From the NCBI GenBank assembly GCA_938002605.1, contig CALLAF010000015.1:1-61440 (forward strand): a stretch of DNA of 61,440 nucleotides. The letters are read 5' to 3'. Below the pieces are notes generated by a model. It searched no databases. It saw only the letters and a program-made list of their open reading frames with translations, and was not told the DNA's origin. Numbering within the stretch: position 1 is the stretch's first letter; each line of letters opens with the position of its first letter. This DNA is from an uncultured Paracoccaceae bacterium. GTDB taxonomy: Bacteria > Pseudomonadota > Alphaproteobacteria > Rhodobacterales > Rhodobacteraceae. The position numbers and the translations under genes were made by a program. Shown here one piece after another: positions 17,978 through 24,992 of this stretch.

Positions 17978-18010
17978 GCAAATTCCTGCATAAAGTTGCA
18001 GAATCATGCA
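17971..18010. repeat. TGCA repeated every ten bases, candidate autoregulatory site
   Basis: Four consecutive ten-base blocks each end in TGCA (17977, 17987, 17997 and 18007 as first bases): gattcaTGCA, aattccTGCA, taaagtTGCA, gaatcaTGCA. TGCA is self-complementary and the spacing is about one helical turn, so all four would face one side of the DNA. The blocks overlap the start codon of the DeoR-family gene. Confidence 0.5.
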
Positions 18011-18044
18011 TAGTGCGATTTTAGGGCCCGGTCAATGCCGGGTT

Positions 18045-19007
18045 TTAATCACCAATCCCCAGTCGCTTCATCCGGCGGTACAATGTTGCACGCCCCACAC
18101 CCAACGCCCGCGCGGCTTGCGATACATTCCCATCCGCGCGGGCAAGTGCACGCACGACAGCTGCGCGTTCGGCCTTGATGAAACCCGTCGGCCCCTCATC
18201 CCTGCCAAAGATATCAGAGGCCGGTCGCGGGCGCAGCGCCCCGATCAGTTCAAGCCCAAAGACTTTGCGCGCATTACGCGTCGCCCCGACAACGATGTCA
18301 TCTGCATCCACGGCCAGAAGCGTCGCAATATCGGCGTCGCCGCCGTCAGCGACGATGATTCGGGCTTTGGGAAAAGAGGCGCGGAAAAAATCGGATTCGA
18401 TGGATTTAGCGGTTTGGCCGACCATCGCGCCAATCAATTGGTTATAGCTTTCGGTTTGATCAGCCCGCGCAGACGACACATCCAACGCCGCTAACAGCCG
18501 CCCATCTGTGCCAAAAATCGGCGCATCCATACAGCTCATCCCGATATTGCGCGCAAAGAAATGTTCGTTGCGATGGATAGTGACTTGGCGTTGTTCGGCT
18601 AGGCATGTTCCAATGCCATTCGTCCCCTCGGCAGCCTCACTCCAGTCTGCGCCAACACACAGGCCCCAGCTCAAAAATGTGTCGCCATCAGCGTCTGTAC
18701 ACCGTTGATCTAAAACAATTCCTGTTTCATCTGTCAGCAAAACACCGCAGCCAGATTTCCCCACTAGGCCATATAAATGGTCCAGTTTCGGGGCAGTCAC
18801 CATCATGAAACGGTCATGCTTGCCGCGCCGGTCATGCAAGTCAGTTGTATCGATACGGGTCACGCCAACATCATCTGCGGGATCCAGCCCATGATGTTCC
18901 ACCGATCGCCGCCAAGATGCCGCCAATGCAGATCGCGCAGCCGCTGACCCAGAATGCACGGCGCCCATGATCCTATCGATGTGTAACTTTTTCTCTGAAA
19001 TGACCAT
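18045..19007 (-). CDS. AcoR-like regulator: GAF plus Fis-type HTH, no AAA+ domain
   Basis: Protein of 320 residues. The N-terminal part (SGSAAARSALAASWRRSVEH) and GAF region (VGKSGCGVLLTDETG, then EGTNGIGTCLAEQRQV and SCMDAPIFGTDGRL) match the sensor half of AcoR-type acetoin/aldehyde regulators. The C-terminus has the HTH_8 motif NVSQAARALGVGRATLYRRM. The central sigma-54 AAA+ domain with GAFTGA is absent: the linker between GAF and HTH is only about 80 residues. It should therefore act through sigma-70 promoters. Its likely target is the aldehyde dehydrogenase gene at 14432-15952. Confidence 0.82.
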   Translation of the reverse strand: MVISEKKLHIDRIMGAVHSGSAAARSALAASWRRSVEHHGLDPADDVGVTRIDTTDLHDRRGKHDRFMMVTAPKLDHLYGLVGKSGCGVLLTDETGIVLDQRCTDADGDTFLSWGLCVGADWSEAAEGTNGIGTCLAEQRQVTIHRNEHFFARNIGMSCMDAPIFGTDGRLLAALDVSSARADQTESYNQLIGAMVGQTAKSIESDFFRASFPKARIIVADGGDADIATLLAVDADDIVVGATRNARKVFGLELIGALRPRPASDIFGRDEGPTGFIKAERAAVVRALARADGNVSQAARALGVGRATLYRRMKRLGIGD

Positions 19008-19164
19008 TCCCCCCTCCCGTGGTTAGTGGTCGTCCTCCGCCTAAACAATAACGCGCATGCGCGCAGATGTCTCGGTTTGTGTTTAGAGCGTTCACTATAC
19101 AGTTTCTTCGTTCGCAACTAATACTAGGGCCAAAGGTTGCGATCAGGGTGGGGACGAACAAGCG

Positions 19165-19833
19165 ATGACAAACGATAACTGGACAGGCAGATTTCCCGGG
19201 CTTGCGCGGCTTTCACCTGAAACCCAGCAGATACTCCTGGAAAAAAGCGCCGTCATTGATGTGCCCGCAAACACAACAATCTTTGGGCCGGGCAATTCAC
19301 CTGAAAACATGTTATTCTTGCTTGATGGCAGCGTGCGAGTACAACAAGTATCTGAGACCGGTCATGAAATTGTGCTTTACCGCATTCATGCAGGTCAAAG
19401 CTGTGTGCTGACCACGGCCTGTCTTTTGGCATTTGAAGACTATTCCGCCGAAGGCATTTGCGAGACCGACATTTCCGCCGCAGCCGTGCCACGTGCAGTG
19501 TTCGACGATCTTGTTGCACAGTCAAAAGAATTCCGCGATTTTGTCTTTGCTGCCTTTTCCAAACGGATCACTGATCTGTTCTTGATGATCGACGAGGTCG
19601 CATTTCAAAAAATGGATGTGCGGCTTGCCGATAAGCTGATCGCCCTTTCTGACGGCCAAGACACAATCGCAACGACGCACCAAAAACTGTCGGTTGAACT
19701 GGGCACCGCCCGAGAAGTTATTTCGCGTCAATTGCAAGAATTTCAGCGCCGGGGCTGGGTCGCGCAAAGCCGTGGCTGCATCCACTTGATCCAGCGCAAT
19801 GCGTTAGAAAACTTAGCGGATTACAGTCGGTGA
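19165..19833 (+). CDS. Crp/Fnr-family regulator of the sulfide-oxidation operon
   Basis: Regulator of 222 residues: cyclic-nucleotide-binding-like domain (about 20-130), long dimer helix, and a C-terminal winged HTH (TTHQKLSVELGTAREVISRQ). It lacks the N-terminal cysteine cluster of FNR but has Cys80, Cys86 and Cys99 in the effector domain (SCVLTTACLL, GICETD) and Cys205 in the HTH. Thiol or persulfide sensing is an inference from these residues and the sulfide genes downstream. The stop is followed by a dyad, GGTGAC-att-GTCACC (19852-19866), in front of the DUF2892 gene. It may act there. Confidence 0.85.
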   Translation: MTNDNWTGRFPGLARLSPETQQILLEKSAVIDVPANTTIFGPGNSPENMLFLLDGSVRVQQVSETGHEIVLYRIHAGQSCVLTTACLLAFEDYSAEGICETDISAAAVPRAVFDDLVAQSKEFRDFVFAAFSKRITDLFLMIDEVAFQKMDVRLADKLIALSDGQDTIATTHQKLSVELGTAREVISRQLQEFQRRGWVAQSRGCIHLIQRNALENLADYSR

Positions 19834-19851
19834 CATAGATTTCGTTCACAT

Positions 19852-19866
19852 GGTGACATTGTCACC
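19852..19866. promoter_or_regulatory. dyad between the Crp/Fnr gene and the sulfide genes
   Basis: GGTGAC (19852-19857) and GTCACC (19861-19866) form a perfect inverted repeat around three bases. GTGAC-type half-sites are known for Crp/Fnr proteins, although the three-base spacer is shorter than the usual CRP (six) or FNR (four). It is 58-72 bases before the DUF2892 start. Confidence 0.5.
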
Positions 19867-19923
19867 GTCATCAAGCAGGCATTCCCTGTAGATGATCCGT
19901 GAACAAAACATGGAGCCAAGAAA

Positions 19924-20136
19924 ATGACTGCAAATGTTGGAACAATCGATCGCCTAGTACGCATCATCGTTGGTGCAGCCCTGCTACTAATGCCATTCAT
20001 CAGCAGCTTCGCGATATTTGAAAGCACCGCCGCGACAGTCATCGCCGTGGTCGCAGGCGTGATCCTGATCGCCACGTCAGCGATGCGGTTTTGTCCGCTC
20101 TATCGCATCTTAGGCCTGCGTACCTGCCGGCTTTAA
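19924..20136 (+). CDS. DUF2892 (YgaP-type transmembrane) small membrane protein
   Basis: Protein of 70 residues: NVGTIDRLVRIIVGAALLLM is the family signature, followed by two hydrophobic segments and CPLYRILGLRTC, with two cysteines near the C-terminus. In YgaP this domain is fused to rhodanese, and stand-alone versions occur beside sulfide-oxidation genes. It probably works with the sulfurtransferase-SQR fusion at the membrane. Its stop is 23 bases before the dioxygenase start. Confidence 0.85.
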   Translation: MTANVGTIDRLVRIIVGAALLLMPFISSFAIFESTAATVIAVVAGVILIATSAMRFCPLYRILGLRTCRL

Positions 20137-20159
20137 AACTGATTTTTGGAGGAACCCAA

Positions 20160-21041
20160 ATGACCTATCCTGTTGATATGAACGTCATCCCTGAAGTGTC
20201 TGCGCATTTTGATGAAGCGACAAACACGATCAGCTATATCGTCAAAGACCCATCCAGCGACCATTGCGCCATTGTCGATAGCGTCATGGACATCGACTAT
20301 GCTGCCGGTCGGATCACCTATGATCACGCGGATGCGCTGATCAAAGAAGTCCAAGACCGTGGGCTGACCCTTGATTGGATCATCGAAACCCACGTCCACG
20401 CGGACCACCTGTCTGCCGCCCCTTACATTCAGGAAAAACTGGGTGGCAAGATCGGTGTCGGCGACAAGATTTTGGTCGTGCAGGACACATTCGGGAAAGT
20501 CTTTAACGAAGGCACCGAATTCCAACGCGACGGATCGCAGTTTGATGCGCTGTTTAAGGATGGCGACACCTATATGATTGGGAACATGCAAGTCGTTGCA
20601 ATCTACACCCCCGGTCACACGCCTGCCTGTATGGTGCATGTTGCTGGGAACGCCACGTTTACGGGAGATACATTGTTTATGCCCGACGGTGGGTCCGCCC
20701 GCGCAGATTTCCCTGGTGGGGACGCAGGCACGCTTTACGACAGCATTCAAAAGGTGCTCGCACTACCTGACGATATGCGTCTGTTCATGTGTCACGACTA
20801 TGGCCCGAACGGGCGTGATATCGCGTGGGAAACCACGGTTGGCGAAGAAAAAGCCCACAACATCCACGTCGGTGGCGGCAAGTCACGCGAAGACTTCATC
20901 AAGTTTCGTACCGAACGCGATGCAGTGCTTGATATGCCAAAGCTGATTATCCCTTCTTTGCAGGTCAACATGCGCGCAGGCGACGTTCCGACCGACCCGG
21001 ACGGGAACCCAATGCTTAAAGTCCCTGTAAACAAACTTTAA
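20160..21041 (+). CDS. persulfide dioxygenase-like metallo-beta-lactamase fold protein
   Basis: Protein of 293 residues that probably oxidises glutathione persulfide to sulfite, in the cytoplasm. The metal-binding motif THVHADHL spans 77-84 (His78, His80, Asp82, His83), with further ligands in TPGHTPAC and the aspartate of TGDTLF. The C-terminal region (HVGGGKSREDFIKFRTER and PSLQVNMRAG) is typical of the Blh/ETHE1-like group. The start ATG 20160 follows GGAGG; the longer frame to 20091 lies inside the DUF2892 gene and is rejected. It lies between the DUF2892 and SQR-fusion genes in one operon. Confidence 0.88.
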   Translation: MTYPVDMNVIPEVSAHFDEATNTISYIVKDPSSDHCAIVDSVMDIDYAAGRITYDHADALIKEVQDRGLTLDWIIETHVHADHLSAAPYIQEKLGGKIGVGDKILVVQDTFGKVFNEGTEFQRDGSQFDALFKDGDTYMIGNMQVVAIYTPGHTPACMVHVAGNATFTGDTLFMPDGGSARADFPGGDAGTLYDSIQKVLALPDDMRLFMCHDYGPNGRDIAWETTVGEEKAHNIHVGGGKSREDFIKFRTERDAVLDMPKLIIPSLQVNMRAGDVPTDPDGNPMLKVPVNKL

Positions 21042-21056
21042 TCGAGGAGCGCGACA

Positions 21057-22730
21057 ATGGAACTGAACACCCTTACCGCTGGCGTCTCGGCCAGCCCACA
21101 AATTATGCCCGCTGATCTGCAAGTGATCAAAGATGCCGGTTTCCGGTCGGTCATTTGCAATAGACCAGACGGTGAGGGTAGCGATCAGCCCACTTTCCAA
21201 GAAATCGCGAAAGCGGCCGAAGCTCTTGGGATAGAGGCGGTCTATCAACCCATTGTTGCGGGAAAGGTCAGCGACGAAGACGCTGAAGCATTCGGCAATT
21301 CCCTGAACGATCTGCCTGGTCCTGTGTTGGCCTATTGCCGCACGGGAACACGGTCTGCGACGCTTTGGTCATTGTCGCAGGCCGGCAAACGCAGCGTCGC
21401 CGATATTCTTGCCGCAACCAAGACCGCAGGCTACGACATGGGCGGCGTAGTGCGCCGGATCGCAAATGGTGGCAAAACGCCAACCGATACTGGCGATGCT
21501 AGCTATGAAGTGGTTATCATCGGTGCTGGCGCTGGTGGCATCGCCGTTGCGGCCAGCCTGAAAGCCCGCAAACCAGATCTAGAAATCGCGATTATCGACC
21601 CTGCTGACGTGCACTATTACCAGCCCGGCTGGACGATGGTTGGCGGCGGCATCTTTGAGGCGCAGCAAACTGCGCGCACAATGGGATCTTTGATCCCGCG
21701 CGGCGTGCATTGGATCCAAGCTGCAGTCGCCGCGTTTGAGCCTGACAATAACGCGATCATTCTCGATGGCTGCCGCGTGGTGAAATACGGTCGCTTGGTT
21801 GTCACACCAGGGATTAAGCTCGACTGGAACAAAATCGACGGGTTGGTCGAAACGCTCGGCCATAACGGCGTCACCTCAAACTATCGCTATGATCTTGCCC
21901 CATACACTTGGAAACTTGTGTCCGGGATGATGTCTGGGCGCGCGATCTTTACGCAGCCCCCAATGCCGATCAAATGTGCCGGGGCGCCACAAAAGGCGAT
22001 GTACCTGTCGGGTGATGCTTGGTATCGGCGTGGTGTGCTGAAAGACATCGACATTCAGTTCAACAATGCTGGCGGCGTTCTATTTGGCGTCAAAGACTAT
22101 GTGCCAGCGCTGATGAACTATGTTGAAAAATACGATGCAAACCTGAACTTCTTCCACAACCTTGTCGCGGTTGATGGCCCCGCAAAGAAAGCTTGGTTTG
22201 ATGTGGCCAAGCCCGACACGCCGGTTGAACGGGTTGAGATGGAATTCGACATGATGCACGTTTGCCCTCCACAGACGGCACCTGACTTTGTGCGGGTATC
22301 GCCGCTCGCCGATGCTGCTGGCTGGGTGGATGTCGACCAGTTCTCATTGCGCCACAAGTCCTATGACAACATCTGGTCGCTTGGCGATGTAATGAACGCG
22401 CCAAATGCAAAAACCGCCGCGGCGGCGCGGATGCAGGCCCCTGTTGTGGCTGACAATATGATCGCGGACATGCGTGGCGGCGCCCCTGTCGCACAATATA
22501 ACGGATATGGGTCATGCCCATTGACGGTTGAGCGCGGTAAAATTGTCTTGGCTGAATTTGGATATGGCGGTGCCTTGCTGCCAAGCTTCCCCAAGTTCCT
22601 TGTGGACGGCACCAAACCCACCCGTGCGGCTTGGTTCCTAAAAGAAAAGATGCTTCCCCCGATCTATTGGAAAGGGATGCTCAAGGGCCGCGAATGGCTT
22701 GCCAAACCTGAAAAAATTACTGCCAAATAA
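21057..22730 (+). CDS. fusion of DUF442 sulfurtransferase-like domain and sulfide:quinone reductase
   Basis: Protein of 557 residues. Residues 1-about 115 are a TIGR01244/DUF442 domain with the loop CRTGTRS at Cys94. This six-residue C-x4-R loop resembles rhodaneses rather than the C-x5-R of phosphatases. Residues 150-557 are a sulfide:quinone oxidoreductase: FAD site VVIIGAGAGG (152-161), redox cysteines Cys307 (PIKCAGAPQK) and Cys487 (YGSCPLT), and Cys403. SQR oxidises sulfide, reduces quinone and releases persulfide sulfur, which the fused domain could accept. It sits between the persulfide dioxygenase and SulP genes. Automatic annotations often call the N-terminal part a tyrosine phosphatase. 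Confidence 0.88.
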   Translation: MELNTLTAGVSASPQIMPADLQVIKDAGFRSVICNRPDGEGSDQPTFQEIAKAAEALGIEAVYQPIVAGKVSDEDAEAFGNSLNDLPGPVLAYCRTGTRSATLWSLSQAGKRSVADILAATKTAGYDMGGVVRRIANGGKTPTDTGDASYEVVIIGAGAGGIAVAASLKARKPDLEIAIIDPADVHYYQPGWTMVGGGIFEAQQTARTMGSLIPRGVHWIQAAVAAFEPDNNAIILDGCRVVKYGRLVVTPGIKLDWNKIDGLVETLGHNGVTSNYRYDLAPYTWKLVSGMMSGRAIFTQPPMPIKCAGAPQKAMYLSGDAWYRRGVLKDIDIQFNNAGGVLFGVKDYVPALMNYVEKYDANLNFFHNLVAVDGPAKKAWFDVAKPDTPVERVEMEFDMMHVCPPQTAPDFVRVSPLADAAGWVDVDQFSLRHKSYDNIWSLGDVMNAPNAKTAAAARMQAPVVADNMIADMRGGAPVAQYNGYGSCPLTVERGKIVLAEFGYGGALLPSFPKFLVDGTKPTRAAWFLKEKMLPPIYWKGMLKGREWLAKPEKITAK

Positions 22731-22757
22731 CGACAACTGATCAAACCGAGCCTTATC

Positions 22758-24461
22758 ATGTCCCTTGCCCGTTACCTGCCCATACTTACGTGGGGCAAAG
22801 ACTATACCCGCGCAACGCTGTCCAACGACCTGATCGCGGCGGTGATTGTGACGATCATGTTGATCCCGCAATCGCTCGCTTATGCGTTGCTTGCGGGGCT
22901 CCCACCAGAGGCAGGGTTATATGCGTCTATCGCGCCAATCATCCTATATACGGTGTTCGGCACGAGCCGCGTTTTAGCCGTGGGTCCAGTGGCCGTGGTA
23001 TCATTGATGACGGCAGCCGCCCTAAGCAACATCGTAGAACAAGGCACGATGGGCTACGCGGTCGCGGCGCTTTCGTTGGCCGCGTTGTCTGGGGTCATGC
23101 TATTGGCAATGGGGCTGTTTCGGATGGGATTTGTCGCCAACTTCCTGTCACACCCAGTTATTTCCGGTTTCATTACTGCGTCAGGTATCATTATTGCGGC
23201 AAGTCAGCTCAAGCATATTCTTGGCATTGAAGCGCATGGTCATAACCTTTTGGACCTCTCGCTATCACTTTTCGAACATTTACCTGATACCAATTGGATC
23301 ACGGTTATTATCGGCGTCTTTGCGACCGCGTTTTTGTTCTGGGTCCGCAAAGGGTTAAAACCGTTGCTTGAAAAGCTCGGCGTTAGCCCCACGATGACAA
23401 GTGTCGCGGTCAAAGCTGGCCCTGTAGCCGTCGTCGTGGCCACAACGCTTGCCGTTTGGATGTTCGCGCTTGGCGACCAAGGCGTCAAAATCGTTGGTGA
23501 TGTCCCGCAAAGCCTGCCACCGCTGACATTGCCCTCGTTCTCGCCCTCGCTCTTGGGACAATTGCTTTTGCCTGCTTTCTTGATCTCACTGATCGGCTTT
23601 GTTGAATCGATTTCAGTTGCGCAAACTTTGGCGGCCAAGAAACGGCAGCGGATCGACCCCGATCAGGAATTGATCGGGCTGGGGGCGGCCAACATCGGCG
23701 CGGCGTTCACAGGTGGTTTCCCGGTTACGGGCGGGTTTTCGCGGTCCGTCGTCAATTTTGACGCAGGTGCTGAAACCCCTGCCGCTGGCGCGTTTACTGC
23801 GATCGGGCTTGCTATCGCAGCATTGGCACTGACTCCGTTGATCTTCTTTTTGCCAAAGGCGACACTTGCCGCGACCATCATTGTCGCCGTGCTCAGCCTT
23901 GTTGATTTCAGCATTCTAAAGCGGGCTTGGGAATATTCTCTTGCTGATTTTTCAGCCGTACTCGCAACTATCGCGCTCACGCTTGCAATGGGTGTCGAAA
24001 TCGGCGTTTCCGCTGGGGTTGTCCTATCGGTCCTGCTGCACCTTTACAAAACATCGCGGCCACATATCGCTGAGGTCGGGTTGATCGAAGGCACAGAGCA
24101 TTTTCGCAATATCAACCGCCACAAAGTGGAAACCGACCCGCGCATCGTGTCGCTGCGCGTTGACGAGAGCCTATACTTTGCCAATGCGCGGTTCCTTGAA
24201 GACTTCATTCAAAACCGCGTCGCGGGCGACAAGAACGTACGCCACGTGATTTTGCAGTGCTCGGCGGTGAATGACATTGACCTCAGCGCGCTCGAATCGC
24301 TTGAGATGATCAATACGCGACTCGAAGAAATGGACGTTCGCCTGCATTTGTCAGAGGTCAAAGGCCCTGTTATGGACAGATTGCGCGACCAACATTTCCT
24401 AAAAACCCTGACTGGAAATGTTTACTTGTCACAATTTGACGCACTTAATTGCATCAACTGA
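22758..24461 (+). CDS. SulP-family anion transporter with STAS domain
   Basis: Inner-membrane carrier of 567 residues. It has the SulP signature near the N-terminus (IPQSLAYALLAGLPPEAGLY, about 37-56), ten or more hydrophobic segments, the conserved GGFPVTGGFSRS and a cytoplasmic STAS domain after about residue 440 (VDESLYFANARFLEDF, then DLSALESLEMI). It ends the sulfide operon, so export of sulfate or sulfite made by the dioxygenase, or sulfate/bicarbonate exchange, is the likely job. The direction of transport is inferred only from context. Confidence 0.88.
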   Translation: MSLARYLPILTWGKDYTRATLSNDLIAAVIVTIMLIPQSLAYALLAGLPPEAGLYASIAPIILYTVFGTSRVLAVGPVAVVSLMTAAALSNIVEQGTMGYAVAALSLAALSGVMLLAMGLFRMGFVANFLSHPVISGFITASGIIIAASQLKHILGIEAHGHNLLDLSLSLFEHLPDTNWITVIIGVFATAFLFWVRKGLKPLLEKLGVSPTMTSVAVKAGPVAVVVATTLAVWMFALGDQGVKIVGDVPQSLPPLTLPSFSPSLLGQLLLPAFLISLIGFVESISVAQTLAAKKRQRIDPDQELIGLGAANIGAAFTGGFPVTGGFSRSVVNFDAGAETPAAGAFTAIGLAIAALALTPLIFFLPKATLAATIIVAVLSLVDFSILKRAWEYSLADFSAVLATIALTLAMGVEIGVSAGVVLSVLLHLYKTSRPHIAEVGLIEGTEHFRNINRHKVETDPRIVSLRVDESLYFANARFLEDFIQNRVAGDKNVRHVILQCSAVNDIDLSALESLEMINTRLEEMDVRLHLSEVKGPVMDRLRDQHFLKTLTGNVYLSQFDALNCIN

Positions 24462-24682
24462 TTGTGCCATGCGCGAGTTTACGCGCGCCCTAGTTGCTCC
24501 ACGCAGGCTCGCAGTTGCAATTACATGCTCTGCTGCGGCATAATGCTTGCCAAGAGCGGCTAGATGCCTACACTCTCCTAAGTTTTGTCATTAAAATTGA
24601 ACCCATACTCCTTATTGCCGCCTCATTTTCACCGCGTTAAATCGTTAAAGATAAGGCGTCACTAGTCAGAAAGTATGCCGTT

Positions 24683-24856
24683 ATGAGCCAATCAGCCCAA
24701 CGCGTCGCCCCCCATGAAGCTGCAGCAAAGTCATTTTATGGCCAAAGCGAAGAAGCCTTTAATAAGCAAGTTGAACAGCTTGCCATCAATGATCCGCGCT
24801 TGATCGCAGTATTCCAAAACACACGCGCTTATTACCAAAACCTCTCTCAAAACTAG
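24683..24856 (+). CDS. hypothetical 57-residue protein
   Basis: A short frame from ATG 24683 to TAG 24856: MSQSAQRVAPHEAAAKSFYG, an acidic middle, and NTRAYYQNLSQN at the end. It has no membrane segment or recognised domain. The ribosome site is weak. A GAAACGC-tt-GCGTTTC hairpin starts at the stop codon (24855-24870), which is some support for a real gene end. It sits where rnpA and yidD often precede yidC in related genomes, but it resembles neither. Confidence 0.4.
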   Translation: MSQSAQRVAPHEAAAKSFYGQSEEAFNKQVEQLAINDPRLIAVFQNTRAYYQNLSQN

Positions 24857-24870
24857 AAACGCTTGCGTTT
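24855..24870 (+). terminator. short perfect hairpin after the 57-residue ORF
   Basis: GAAACGC (24855-24861) and GCGTTTC (24864-24870) pair around two bases. No T tract follows (CCCC instead), so it could be a weak terminator or only an mRNA end structure. Confidence 0.4.
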
Positions 24871-24992
24871 CCCCGATCTATATCGATCACAACTCCCCTA
24901 ATCGCCCCCTATTTCTTGAAAACCTCTTGACCTTTGTGACCCTGACGGGTTGAACGGCCTTCAGATTTTTATGGGAAAATGGGCGGTTTCGA

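Noticed and set aside
17971..18010. CRISPR-like array
   Set aside because: The repeated unit is only four bases within ten-base blocks; there are no spacers and no cas genes.
24462..24682. tRNA or small RNA gene
   Set aside because: I looked for cloverleaf pairing and conserved T-loop bases and saw none; only short GC-rich repeats are present.
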